Shown here one piece after another: positions 33,664-44,253 of a stretch of 64,000 nt of DNA (position 1 is the stretch's first letter; every line of letters starts with the position of its first letter). The position numbers and the translations under genes are program-made. The stretch is from Macrophomina tecta (lineage: Eukaryota; Ascomycota; Dothideomycetes; Botryosphaeriales; Botryosphaeriaceae). Where the stretch lies: the NCBI GenBank assembly GCA_024180945.1, contig JAKSGN010000041.1, positions 2,542,001 through 2,606,000 on the forward strand, read 5' to 3'. The notes under the pieces were generated by a model, which was not told the DNA's origin, made no database searches, and worked only from the letters and a program-made list of their open reading frames with translations.

Positions 33664-35490
33664 ATGTTCGCCGGCAAGACCTCCACCGCCGCCGCCGTCG
33701 CCGCGTTGGCCTCTGTGGCCCACGCCATTGACTGGAGCGCCATCGACTATCACGGTCACTACTTCAGGCAGGAATGGGTCGAGCCGCCTGTCGTGGTTGA
33801 GCGTCTTGATCCCATTCTCAACCCCGGTCAGATCGGCACTCACGTCCACTCCTTTGTCGGCGCCAACGCCGTGTCTGCTACTACCGGTTACAACGACACC
33901 CAGGATGCCTCCTGCAGCCAGGTCTACGTCAAGCCCGACAAGAGCCTCTACTGGGCTCCTGCCCTGTACTTCCAGGACCCCAAGAACCAGTCCTTCACCC
34001 GCGTCAAGGAGCATCACCGCGTCCTCTACTACTTCAACCGCGCCGCTGACCCGAACACGGGCGCCGAGGCGTTCGACCTGATCGAGGAGTTCCCCGAGGG
34101 CTTCAAGATGATTGCCGGCGACGCCAGCCTGCGCGCCCCAGCGGCCACTAAACAGCTGCAGGATTCTGTTGAGTGGTTCTGCCACGGTCCTGACGTCAAG
34201 TCCAGCGGCTTCCCTGGCAACTTCACCTCATGCCCCAACGGCTTCGCCGGCTCCGTCCGCTTCCCCTACTGCTGGAACGGCGAGGACTTCAATGTCGACG
34301 ACCCGCACGCCCACATGTCCTATCCCAAGACCGACGCCGCCGGCAACGGCGCCCCGGACACCGGCCCTTGCCCCACTTCTCACCCTCACATCCTGCCCCA
34401 CATCTTCATCGAGTTCTGGTTCGACACCGACCCCTTCGATGGCCTCTACGAGATGGGCGACACGCCGTGGAGGATCTCCAACGGCGACCCCCACGGCTAC
34501 AGCTTCCATGCCGACTTCCTGAACGGCTGGGAGAAGGGCGTGCTGGAGAAGCAGATGAAGGAGTGCAACATCGGCGAGTCCGGCGAGCCGCTCGAGAACT
34601 GCTTCGACACTTGGAAGAACGACGGTCAAGAATCTACCCGCGAGAACTGCGCCCAAAAGTCCTCCGTCAACGAGGAAGTCGAGGGCTGGCTCGACGCCCT
34701 GCCCGGTTGCAACCCCATCCAGTACGGCCCCGAGAGAGCTACCGTGAAATCCGACTGCGGTGACACCGCAAGCATCAACGGCGGCGCTTCTTCTCCCAGC
34801 AGCAGCAGTGCTGCTGCCCCGCCTGCCAGCTATGCCGTCGCCAGCGCTCCTTCTGATGCTGCATCTGAGCCCGCCTCATCTGGCACCGCTCCCTCCACTG
34901 CTTCCACCCAAGCCTCCTACTCCGCTGCGTCTTCTCCCCCGACGGCCGCCGCCGCAATGCCCGTCGTCACGGAAGCCGCCGCCGCCTCCACAGACAGCAA
35001 CGGCAACGTAGTCTGGGTGACCGTCACCTCCTGGTACACAGCCTCGGGGCCCGCTCCCACCGCCTCCCCTTCCGTCTCCTCCACCACCTCCTCGACCAAC
35101 GTCACCCTTCCCGCCGACTGGACCGCCGCCGGCTGCCACAGTGACGCCGTTTTCCCGCGCGCCCTCTCCGGCAAGGAGCTCGCGTACTGGGGCGAGCCCG
35201 TCACCTCGTCCGGCTGCGCCAGGTACTGCGACGAGCAGGGGTTCAGCATCGCCGGCACCGAGTACGGCGAGCAATGCTTCTGCGGGGACAGCTTGACGCA
35301 GAGCGAGGTGCTGGAGGCGAGCGCGTGCGATATGGCGTGCGCGGGCGCCGCGGGCGAGGCGTGTGGCGGGAAGGGCGCTCTGAGTGTGTTTGTCAAGGGG
35401 GGGAAGAGTGTCAAGGCGAGGAAGAGGAGCGAGCATTTTCGCAGGCATGTGGGTGGTGGTGCGAGTGTGAGGAGGGCTGGGGTGGTTTGA
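33664..35490 (+). CDS. Secreted DUF1996-WSC domain protein
   Basis: Intronless gene for 608 residues. The ATG at 33664 begins a good signal peptide ending AVAALASVAHA, followed by the DUF1996 domain (about 25-330) with its typical HYFRQEWVEPPVVVERLDPI, PGQIGTHVHSFVGANAVS, FPYCWNGEDFNVDDPHAHMS, HPHILPHIFIEFWFDT and GDPHGYSFHADFLNGW. A Ser/Ala/Thr-rich linker of about 150 residues, likely O-mannosylated, leads to a C-terminal WSC domain with the cysteine pattern AAGCHSD, GCARYCDEQ, GEQCFCGD and ACAGAAGEACGG. The tail is basic and no transmembrane helix follows, so a secreted or wall-bound protein is more likely than a Wsc stress sensor. DUF1996 has histidine-rich motifs and resembles secreted metal or glycan-active proteins, but its activity is unknown. 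Confidence 0.9.
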   Translation: MFAGKTSTAAAVAALASVAHAIDWSAIDYHGHYFRQEWVEPPVVVERLDPILNPGQIGTHVHSFVGANAVSATTGYNDTQDASCSQVYVKPDKSLYWAPALYFQDPKNQSFTRVKEHHRVLYYFNRAADPNTGAEAFDLIEEFPEGFKMIAGDASLRAPAATKQLQDSVEWFCHGPDVKSSGFPGNFTSCPNGFAGSVRFPYCWNGEDFNVDDPHAHMSYPKTDAAGNGAPDTGPCPTSHPHILPHIFIEFWFDTDPFDGLYEMGDTPWRISNGDPHGYSFHADFLNGWEKGVLEKQMKECNIGESGEPLENCFDTWKNDGQESTRENCAQKSSVNEEVEGWLDALPGCNPIQYGPERATVKSDCGDTASINGGASSPSSSSAAAPPASYAVASAPSDAASEPASSGTAPSTASTQASYSAASSPPTAAAAMPVVTEAAAASTDSNGNVVWVTVTSWYTASGPAPTASPSVSSTTSSTNVTLPADWTAAGCHSDAVFPRALSGKELAYWGEPVTSSGCARYCDEQGFSIAGTEYGEQCFCGDSLTQSEVLEASACDMACAGAAGEACGGKGALSVFVKGGKSVKARKRSEHFRRHVGGGASVRRAGVV

Positions 35491-36313
35491 GGAGGGTCTT
35501 TTCTTCTGCGAGTGGGAAGGTGGGCCGATGCTTCTTCTCTTTCTTCTACATCTTCGATTCTTCGACGACGGTTTTTTGTTGGATGGTTAGACTTCTTCCT
35601 CCCCACTCGATGGGGCTTCATTTCTTCTCCTTCGCCATGATTACGCGCAGTCACGATCTTATGAGTACAGCGGCTCTGTTTTCAGCCTTTACATTCGCTT
35701 CCTCGAGAGCAGTTTACGATGTGGGATGTCGGTTTGCTGTGGATGAAGACGGATGGGAAAGCTTCGTGGATATTCTGCACAGAATGCTGGATAGAGCAAA
35801 ATAAAAAGAAAGCAATGTTGTACAAAACAGAAGGTGATTCGATTGAGGGACGCGTGATCGGCAAGGATTGCATCCAGCCTCTTCCCTGCTCCTCGTCTTG
35901 GCCCCCAGCCACGAACCCCGCGCCGGCGTGGTACGAAGATAGCCACGGCCAGCCAGCGTATCTTTCGACCTCCTCTTTCCTTTCGCGCATACTGATTGGT
36001 GCCCGTTTTCGCAAGGACTACTACCTACGGGTCCCATTCCTGCATCTCATTATCCCAATCGTCGTTTCACCAGTTAGCCGTGCTGCAAGGCTACTACCGG
36101 AGAGCGTGTGGGAGTAGACATAACAAGACCTCCATATTGAATCACCCGGCTCGCGACTCCCTTACCGCCTGCTCAAGGCCAGAGGAGAGACCCTCGCGCG
36201 CACAAGCCGCTCTCCATTCCACCAAGCGCTTAGTCTGCGATCCAGGTGCTCCAAGGGCAGAGCAGCGACTACACCAAACCTCAACAAAAAGAGAGAAGAA
36301 AAGGGACATCAGT
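35491..36313. other. Intergenic region, no gene seen
   Basis: 3' region of the DUF1996 gene and promoter of the PSI-like gene. Short frames overlap here on both strands without motifs. Confidence 0.45.
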
Positions 36314-37090
36314 ATGGCCAGCACAAACCAACCCGCTCCTTCCGAACTCCTCGAAACCTGGCTCAATACCACCCTCTCCTGCCCCTCCCGCCGCGAATGC
36401 AACAGCAAGAGCAATCACCACCACGACCCCTCCGCCGACGACCGCCTCTACGCCTGCTGGCGCCTGCAGACCTGCGGCTCCTGCCTCTCCAGCTCCGCGC
36501 GCTGCGGCTGGTGTCCCTACGTACGTCTCCTCCCTCCTCCCCTCCCCTCCCCTTCCCCGGCGACACCGGAAGAGAAAAAGCCACTCGACTAACACCAAGT
36601 TTCTCTCCCTCCGGCTCACCAGTCATCCACCTGCGTCCCCCTCCCACCCCTCTCCTCCACGCCCCTCCGCCTGGCCCCGCTCGCCCCGCTCGCCCACCCG
36701 CACATCTGCCCATTCGCCCCCGAGCGCTGGGAGCTGCGCACCAAGTCGTTTGGCCGCGAGAGCTGCAACGTGTCGACGACCACGGCGCTCACGGCCGTCG
36801 TGGCATTCCTCGTCGGGGCGGCCGCTGTGTTTGTGGTCTTGGCGCTCGTCGGGGTGGTGGTGTGGGTGATGCGGGCGGGGAGGAGGGCGAGGAACGGGGT
36901 GCAGGTTGTGGTGGTGGAGGGGAACGGAGCGGGGGAGGCGTGGAGGGAGGAGGAAGTCTGGGTGAGGAAGGGGAGGGGGAGGCGAAAGGGGAGGTGGTTT
37001 GGCGTGAGGAAGGTGAATGGGGATGGGGAGGATGGGGAGAGGAGGGCGTTGCTGGGTGGTGGTGGTGGTGGTAACGGGCGGAGGAATTGA
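36314..37090 (+). CDS. PSI-like cysteine-rich membrane protein
   Basis: Two exons (36314-36520, 36623-37090) join in phase 0 to 224 residues. The extracytoplasmic part has a plexin-semaphorin-integrin-like cysteine pattern: LSCPSRREC, LYACWRLQTCGSCLSSS, CGWCPYSSTC, then HICPFAPERWELRTKSFG and ESCNVST. One strong transmembrane span follows (ALTAVVAFLVGAAAVFVVL, continuing to VGVVVWVM), then a basic, Gly-rich cytosolic tail. There is no clear N-terminal signal peptide, so topology would depend on the single span acting as a signal anchor with the N-terminus outside. Similar small proteins occur across Pezizomycotina; no function is known to me. The C-terminal poly-Gly is low complexity. Confidence 0.75.
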
Positions 37091-37749
37091 TTGGTGTGGG
37101 TTCTTAGCCGGTTGATTGGCCTATCCTTTTGATTTTGAGGCAGGGGATACCAAGGTCTGTCTCTTCAACGAAGGATTTCTTCAGATATCCAAGCTTGGTA
37201 TATTTTGCTCGTTAATTGCTTCCGGTGGGGCTTCGCCTTTTCCTCCGATTGAGACCGCGATCTCATAGCACCATGACCTCGGCCTCATCGGCCGCAGAGA
37301 TCTTGACATCACCACGTTGGAAGAGCTCATCTCTGCTCGGGGGTGTTGCCAGAAACAAGCAAAGTCTCGAGATCCGAACAGGCTGGACTCGTCTGACCTG
37401 ACAGATCACAGTCGAGAGCTTTGTCAGCGGCCCCACGTTCACAAATGGACCGCGGCGCCAGCTCCTTGCTCTGCCCCTCCATCACCAGACGTCACCGCCG
37501 GATGATTGACGTTCCGAGAGAATCTGGGGCCACGCCGGCCGAATAACATGCGCATCCGGCCGACGTCAAGGGCCAATTACAACGAAAGTCTACGGCGGTA
37601 GAGTAGGCCGGCCCATGCTCCTGATGAGAGACGCCATCTGAGTCGTAGAGCGGCTATATTAAACAAGTCTCTCCCCGGCGACTGTTCACCTCTGAATCCC
37701 TCACAATTCTTTCAAGCTTTCTATCATCGTCCAAAGAAAATAACCCACC
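37091..37749. other. Intergenic region and GST promoter
   Basis: No gene. GC-rich repeats of CCGGCCG appear around 37536-37620, upstream of a TATA-like element. Confidence 0.45.
37655..37663 (+). promoter_or_regulatory. Putative TATA box of the GST gene
   Basis: TATATTAAA lies 87-95 nt upstream of the GST start codon, followed by a C/T-rich leader and an A-rich, CCACC-type start context. Position and sequence suit a TATA element of an inducible stress gene. Confidence 0.45.
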
Positions 37750-38527
37750 ATGACTATCGTTGTCCACCACCTTCAGCGCTCGCAGTCGGACCGCATCGTC
37801 TGGCTGTGCGAGGAGCTCGGCATCCCGTACGAGCTCAAGACCTACAGACGTGATCCCAAGACGCTACTGGCACCACCAGAGCTCAAAGCACTGTATAGAT
37901 ACCCCTGAACTTCCATCAGAAAGAAAAGAAAAAAAAAAAAGGCGCCACGACTCACATATCCCCCTCAGCCACCCCGCCGAGTCTGCCCCGATCTTCGAGG
38001 ACGGCTCTCTGGTCCTCTCCGAATCCGGCGCCATCATGGAGTACATCATGGCCAAGCACGGCGGAGGGCGCCTTTCCGTTCCCGCCAGCGCGCCCAATTA
38101 CGCCGACTACGTCTACTGGTTCCACTGGGCAATCGGCACGTTGCAGTCTGCTATCTTGACCCCCATGTACATCTCGATGGCCGGAGTCACCGAGGAGAGC
38201 GGCAACCCAACCGCGGCCGCGATGAGCGGGCGGATGGCCAGAGCCCTGAAGCGGCTAGACGAGCGGCTGCGGCAATCGCCGTACCTGGCCGGCGACGAGC
38301 TGACGGCCGCCGACATCTACGCCGCGTTCCCTGTGTCAACGGCCCGCTTGTTCTATCCGTTCCCTTTGACCGGCTATGATGGAATTCTGCAGTGGTTGAA
38401 GAGGTGCTCGGAGAGGCCAGCATACAAGGCATTGATTGAGAAGGGGGAGAAGGGCGAGGACAGGGGTGTTGTGCCAACTATCATGGCGGAGGCGCCTACC
38501 CCTATATGGAATATCATTCAGAAATGA
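37750..38527 (+). CDS. Glutathione S-transferase (Gtt1-like)
   Basis: Cytosolic detoxification enzyme conjugating glutathione to electrophiles. Two exons (37750-37892, 37969-38527) join in phase (CT|C = Leu) to 233 residues. The thioredoxin-like N-terminal domain has VVHHLQRSQSDRIVWLCEEL (serine near residue 11 in the catalytic position), ELKTYRRDPKTLLAPPELKA, and the glutathione-binding Glu-Ser pair in LVLSESGAIMEYIM. The helical C-terminal domain carries ALKRLDERLRQSPYLAGDEL and TAADIYAAFPVSTARLF, the N-capping and hydrophobic staple region. This pattern matches the fungal Gtt1 group. The 76-nt intron contains an A-rich run of about 14 bases (37931-37940). Neighbours are unrelated. Confidence 0.9.
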
Positions 38528-38927
38528 TATCAAGTAGGGGAGAATGAATCATACGAGTGACTTGTAGCAGAGGTTCAACGGATAAAAAAACAAAGTTAGC
38601 ATATATCTTAGGTAACCTGTGTGAAGCGCCATTTATCTACACATTCCTGCGTACAGCCGAATTGATGCATCCGCGTTTAGAACAAGATTGCGTTAAGTAT
38701 ATATCGCAGCGCTTTTGACGTAGACCTCGTAGTATGGGTAAAATAATGCTAACAGGCAATTGCCATGCTCAAAGGCCAGAGACTCGGCGCGAAAGCTCCA
38801 CCTCTACCAAAAGGTCAAAGCTCCCCAGCAACTCCGCATACGTCAGATCGCGCACTCACTCAATCCTTCCGCAGCTACAACCCCAGCCAAAGCCTCTCGA
38901 GGCCCTCGCCACGCAGACCCAGCAGCG
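38528..38927. other. Intergenic region, no gene seen
   Basis: A short A/T-rich spacer with GTATATATC near 38700, then the leader of the FLILHELTA gene. No coding signal. Confidence 0.5.
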
Positions 38928-39795
38928 ATGAGACCACTCCACCCGCGCACACTACCGCGCCCCGCCGCCAGCCTCCTGCGCCCGCGCAATGGCGCCGGCG
39001 GTCCTCTGCGCCGCTATGCCGCAAAACCTCCGCCGCCGCCACCACCACCACCTTCATCGTCAGCAGCATCCGGAGCTTCCACCGAAGCAGCAGCGGAAGC
39101 CGCCCGCAAGCAATCGCGGTTAGACCGCATAATATCGCGCCGTGCGTCGAGAACCCTTCAACATCCCCCCACCCCCCCCCTGCCACCGCGTTCGCACGCG
39201 CGAAGCAAACGACAGCACACAACAGCAACGACGAAGCTGACAGGAAGACGTGCAAACAGTGCCGACCCGTCTCCAACACCACCTCGCCCCGCTCCGCCGC
39301 GCCCCCCTCACGCACATCACCGCGTTCCTCCTGCTCCACGAAATCACGGCCGTCGTCCCGCTCGTCGGGCTCGCCGCGACCTTCCACTACGCCGACTGGC
39401 TGCCGCCATACGTGTCCGAGGGCGCGTGGGTGAAGGAAGGGGTCGAGCGGTTCGGGCGGTATTTCCGGCGGAAAGGGTGGATCTCGGATGACGGGGTGCA
39501 TGCGGCGGAAGGAGAGGTGGCGGCGGCGGCGGCGGCGGCGGCTGAGGGTGATGGGAGGAGGAGAGATGCTTTGAGGAAAAAGGCGGGCACGGCGTGGGGT
39601 TGGGGGGAAGGTGGCGTGAGGGTGCTGGTCGAGGTGGCGACGGCGTGGGCGGTGGTGAAGGCGCTTTTGCCGTTGAGGCTGGCGGTGAGTGTGTGGGGGA
39701 CGCCGTGGTTTGCGAGAATCGTGATGGGGGGTGTTGGGAGAGGGTTGAGGAGAGTTTTTGGTGGGGGAAAAGGGAAAGGTACGGGAGTGAGCTAA
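38928..39795 (+). CDS. FLILHELTA-family mitochondrial membrane protein
   Basis: Two exons (38928-39141, 39260-39795) join in phase (C|TG = Leu) to 249 residues. The N-terminus is an Arg-rich mitochondrial presequence (MRPLHPRTLPRPAASLLRPR) followed by poly-Pro. After RLDRIISRLPTRLQHHLAPL comes the family signature as THITAFLLLHEITAVVPLVG, matching the FLILHELTA motif that names this fungal family, then a second hydrophobic segment (VLVEVATAWAVVKALLPLRL) and AVSVWGTPWFARIV. A run of eight Ala (about 170-180) is encoded by a GCG repeat. The yeast relative, which I believe is Mrx11, is found with mitochondrial expressome components. The intron has CTGAC 20 nt before the acceptor. Family call is firm; molecular role is unknown. 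Confidence 0.85.
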
Positions 39796-40234
39796 GGACA
39801 GTGTTGAAGGGTATTGTGGTCGTGTTTGTAGAAGGCTCGCCGGCTGTTCTTGCTAATAGGAGCATGGCTTTGGGTATACCGCACCATCGACGACTTTTTC
39901 CCGATTACAAAGTAGTTGCTTGAGTTGCACTAAACCATCCACGCCCCTGTGCGCATGCCATCGCAATATTGATATCTGGCATCGCACTCGTACTATACAG
40001 GAGTTTTAACGCACCGCCACATGTGACGCCTATTTTCCCACGCGTTTTAGCCCACAAGCTGCCAGTGAACATCCAGGACGAACACCGGAGATTCCCATTG
40101 AGCGTCGAAATCAGTTATCGTACCCATACACCTGCCTCTTTTTCTGTTCATGCAAATTTCCAAAAACGATTAAAACGCCGCGCTTGTGAACCAGTCCATC
40201 CCCATTAATTTGCACCCAGTACTAATCCGTCGCG
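39796..40234. other. Intergenic region between convergent genes
   Basis: 439 bases of A/T-richer sequence holding both 3' ends. Nothing else recognised. Confidence 0.5.
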
Positions 40235-42361
40235 CTAATTTTCCAGAACAAGGCGCCACAAGGCATCCTTCTCCACGAAATCATGATGGATGATGTTGAC
40301 CAGCCAGTAGTCGTCTCGGATGCGTCCAAGTAACTCTGCTGTTGCTGACCTTGGAGGATAGATGTGCCTCCATTCCGACCAGATGCTGAAGGCCTCCTCT
40401 AGCCACGCCCGGAAAGATACAGACTCGATGATCGTGGGCGTAACGATTTCCTTACCTGCGAACGAGCCCCACGTCACCGGGTTGACGGACTGTTCGTCGT
40501 TCGACATGAAGTCGCCAGCGTTGTTACCCGCGAAGTAAGTGACGTCCGACAGCTCGTCAAGCTTTGCTTGCAACTTCTTCCAGTCAGCAGAAGAGAGGAA
40601 GAACTCTACGAACGGCTACACAAGGGTTAGCAGTGCACTGCACTACAAATACGGGCTCGAGTGATCACCTTCTGGAAGACATAACCATTCTTCGGGCCCC
40701 ATCCAAAGACGGAGTCCGTGCTCTTCACCCCATTGACTGCAGGCTGACTTGCGACAGACCACCAACCCTTTCCGATAAGCTCCAGCAGCTGGTCCTTGAT
40801 TGTTTCCGTCTCCGGATTCAGACCTTCCTCGCTCCAAGGGATGGCTTCAAGGTCGCCGAGGATATGACGTCGGAAGATGTCGGAGATGTCTTCTACGGTG
40901 ACCGGGTATTTCCAAAGCCTAATTGCTTGCGGGATCGAAACGTGCAGGGATACACCGTAGCCGTCGATTTCACCATACGCTACGCTGGACATTAGTACTT
41001 TGAAGCGCTGACGGAACGTGAGGGCGCATACCGGGCGACCTTGCGTCTCCCCATCTGCCGTTCGGGAAGTCATCCCAAGTAGCTTCCCGGCCCAACGCCC
41101 CCTCTCCTTCCGAAATAGCCAAGGTATTAGCCCTGGTCATAACGTTATCTTTCGGAACGCCCGCCTCATCTGCAAGTGCTTCATAGCTCTTGTTGCTCGA
41201 GGTCGAAGGGCGATCCACCACCACCCGATTATGCGGGGTCATGTTCGCCGAAGACAACCGCCTCCGATCCTTTGTCTTGAGAGAACCGCCCGGACCGTCC
41301 CCATTGACCGGAATGTCGTCAATCGTCACCGCCTCCTCCATATTCTCATTCGCCGATACTGGGGGTATCAAGTGGCAGCGCTCTACGATGTGCGCCACCG
41401 CCTTCTCGAGGTTGAGGGTGTAGAAGTGGAAGCCCCTCGGGCCCGGGTTCGGCCGTTTCTTCATCTCCTCGACGATCTCGGACAAGATGTCCACGCCCAC
41501 GCTCTTCACCGCTTCGTCGTCGCTCTTGACGGCATCGAGACGTTCGAGAATGTGCGCTGGCACCTTGGCATGGCTAAGCTTCGTGGTGCGGCGGAGGATC
41601 TGGTAGCTCTGAATGGGCATTAGCCCAGGAACGATAGGAATCGTCTTGAAAACACCGGAGGGATCGTTGCGTAGCATGTCCTCAAACTCCTCGTAGGCAT
41701 TGATGTCGAAGAACAACTGGGTCATTATGAAGTCGGCGCCAGCCTTGGTCTTCTCGATCAGGTACGGCAGGTCGAACTTGGGATCCTGCTTGTCCGGATG
41801 CGACTGATCCGAGTGGCCCTCTGGATAGGCGGCGACTCCAATGCAAAAGTAATCGCCGTACTGCTTGCGGATGTAGCGCACCAAATCGACAGCCCACGTA
41901 AAGTCCTTGTTCGAGTCGTTAACCCTGTCGGCCTCGCCCTCGCGGTACTCTTCGCTACGGGGAGGGTCGCCGCGGAGGGCGAGGATGTTGCGCACGCCGA
42001 GGGCCTTGGCCTGTTCGAGAGCATCGTCGACGAGGGTGCGGCTCATGTTGGTGCAGGTTAGGTGCAGGCATGTGGTCAGGCCTAGCTGGCGCTGGGTCAA
42101 CTCGGCAAGTTCGAGGGACTTGGAAGCGGTGCTGCCGCCTGCGCCCCAAGTGACGGTGACGAAAAGCGGGTGCAGCGCGTTGGCCATGCGCTCCAGACGG
42201 TTCTGGAGGTTGGCGAAGCCCTGAACGCGGTGTTAGCGGAGCATGCGCGAAAAGCGAGGGCGAGCATTGCGCACCATCTGCGTCTTGGGCGGGAAGAACT
42301 CGAGGGAGAAATAGCGGCCATCAGGCGGCAGAGCCGCGAGCTTATCCGTGATCTTCTCCAT
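40235..42361 (-). CDS. Methylenetetrahydrofolate reductase
   Basis: FAD enzyme that reduces 5,10-methylene-THF to 5-methyl-THF for methionine synthesis in the cytosol. Four exons (42361-42275, 42220-41032, 40979-40669, 40615-40235) join in phase to 655 residues, normal for the eukaryotic two-domain enzyme. The catalytic TIM barrel (1-300) shows FSLEFFPPKTQM with the essential Glu near 21, HPLFVTVTWGAGGST, TCLHLTCTNM, NILALRGDPPRSEEY, GVAAYPEGH, ADFIMTQLFFD and PGPRGFHFYTLNLEKAV. A Ser-rich linker leads to the regulatory domain: SPAYGEIDGYG formed across intron 2, NGYVFQKPFVEFF formed across intron 3, and YWLVNIIHHDFVEKDALW near the end. It is one of the two fungal paralogues (Met12/Met13 type); which one is not decided. 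Confidence 0.94.
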
Positions 42362-42730
42362 TGCTTGGTGGAGATGAAGGACGAGGAGTCTTTGCAGAGG
42401 AGCGCATGCTGGGCGTTGACTCTTCCGAGATGGGTACGTGGGGCAGCGCGGGCGGCGATAAAAAAGAGCCCGGCTTCTCCCCCCCGCCAACTGCCGATGC
42501 CTTTCCTCCGTCTTCGGCCGCAACATTAAAGTATCACTGAAGTACTCAGCATAACCGCAGCCTATCTTTCGCCTCTATGTTCAGAGCTTCAGCTCGTAAA
42601 AATGTACGTGAACCATCGAAAGTGAAAAAGAAAAATAAAAACACACCCACTATCCAAACAGCGGCCGAATTGAACGCCAGAATTCTCTAACCATCTTTTT
42701 GGTTTCTCTCGTCTTTTCCAGGACATGAGA
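42362..42730. other. Intergenic region between two minus-strand genes
   Basis: MTHFR promoter and 3' end of the PQ-loop gene. No gene seen. Confidence 0.5.
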
Positions 42731-43842
42731 TCAGGAATCTGCCACTGCCTCTTCATCTTCATCATCCTTCTTATACATGAAGTACTGAACAAAAACGCCT
42801 GCATCCAGCAGGAGCGTTCCAAAGCTTCCCAGCAACCAGCTCAAGTTGACTAGAATGTAACGCCCGTAGATCTGCCCCGCCTCCCCGGACCTGCAGTGCC
42901 CATGGTGACCGTGGCAGACCGGCTCATACGCTAGAATCGAAATGACGTAGGTCAGATTGCCCAGGCACGCAAAGATGAAAAAGAGCATTGAAATGCCTTC
43001 AGTGCTTTGTCGCCGATAGTTGAGATATAGCTGGGGGAGCCGGGAACCTAAGTAGAGAACGCAGCAAATATAGCCACCAATCTGACCAGGTATGTTGAAC
43101 TGCAGAGTATCCTCGCTGTTGTCCGCAGCCTTGTGTTCCGGAGGCTGGTACGTGAAGAGCCAGCCGAGGAACCCCGCGGCGCACACGAGCAGCACCGCAA
43201 CGAGGTTGAATAGGACCGACTTCAGCGTGGAGCGAGAGGCCTCGGGCATGGCAGCCGGCGCTGGTGGGTCCACGAAAGGAGTCGCTGGGGAAAGATGTTC
43301 TCCGTCGTGGAAGAACCGCTCGGTGAACGACGAGTAAGAAGACCGGCGTCTCCCCTCAGCGTCGCCTATGCGGGTAGGTCTCGAGTTTCCATTGCCATTG
43401 CCATTATTCCTGAGCAATGCCGAAGTCTCAGTGGGCTCTCGAGGCGGTTCCTCCTCATCCACAGGCTTTCCGACCTCATCCTTCAATGTGAAGCCCTTGT
43501 AATAGAAGCATTGCGCAAGCAAAACCACGTCGGCAAGTGTATAATAGACGGCGAGAATGATCTACTCAACGGTCAGAAATTATCTGCAAGGAAAATTCTG
43601 CTCCCAGCTTTGCGCACCATTGTTGGCAGGACGCGCTGCAGAACAGCACCGATAATGTTGAAAACATCGCCGAGCAACCAGACAACGATGAAGACGACTG
43701 ATAGTCCCTCGGCTGAGCCGCGACGAAAATTTTCAATGATCTGAGGAGAGAAGACCACGACCCAGCACGCGATCGAGATGGATCCAGTGATGCCGCTGAC
43801 GGCGTCTAGGTCGAGATTGAGGCCTTGCGACGGCGGGAACAT
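42731..43842 (-). CDS. PQ-loop vacuolar amino-acid transporter (Ypq-like)
   Basis: Seven-span membrane protein of the Ypq1-3/PQLC2 group, which exports basic amino acids from the vacuole or lysosome. Exon 1 (43842-43618) and exon 2 (43561-42731) join in phase 0 to 351 residues. The first PQ-loop is in SIACWVVVFSPQIIENFRRG with SAEGLSVVFIVVWLLGDVFN; the second is in GSRLPQLYLNYRRQSTEGIS. Between them lies a hydrophilic Ser/Pro-rich loop (about 120-220), as in the yeast proteins. The tail is acidic (KKDDEDEEAVADS). I start at MFPPSQGLNLDLDAVSGITG because family members begin just before the first span; an in-frame ATG at 44022 would add 60 residues without family features. Confidence 0.87.
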
Positions 43843-44253
43843 GACGGGCGAACGGCAGTCGCAAAAGGTCGGCAGGCAAGCGTCTGCGCGTAGAATGCGA
43901 CGGCTTCGACTGAGAAAATCCAGCCAGGAGAAAGAATATCCTGCTGAAATTGAGAGGTAGGAGGCTGGGAGTGGGCCAAGAACTGGGTGTGAGGAGTCAT
44001 CGTGGGCGGTGGGGACAGCCATTACGTTTGGGCTGCATGCACACGGTCCCTGACTGCGTCAGAGTTTGAAAATCCGGGGTATGCGCCGAGGTCGGCTACA
44101 CATTCCTCAATTGTGCACCGGCTTCATCATTCTCCCGCTACGACCATGCTCTAGATATCTATCCACGATTTTGAAGTCTTGCTCCATTCCATGCATGCTC
44201 AACTGCTCATTACTCCATCCGATGCTCCGGACCACATCTGGGCCCCTTTGCAC
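43843..44253. other. Intergenic region between two minus-strand genes
   Basis: Promoter of the PQ-loop gene and 3' region of the Swa2-like gene. An in-frame extension of the PQ-loop gene to 44022 is possible. Confidence 0.45.

Noticed and set aside
30249..39795. Possible metabolic gene cluster (transporter, DUF1996, GST)
   Set aside because: No backbone enzyme such as a PKS, NRPS or terpene synthase and no pathway-specific transcription factor is present; a PSI-like protein and a mitochondrial housekeeping gene are interleaved.
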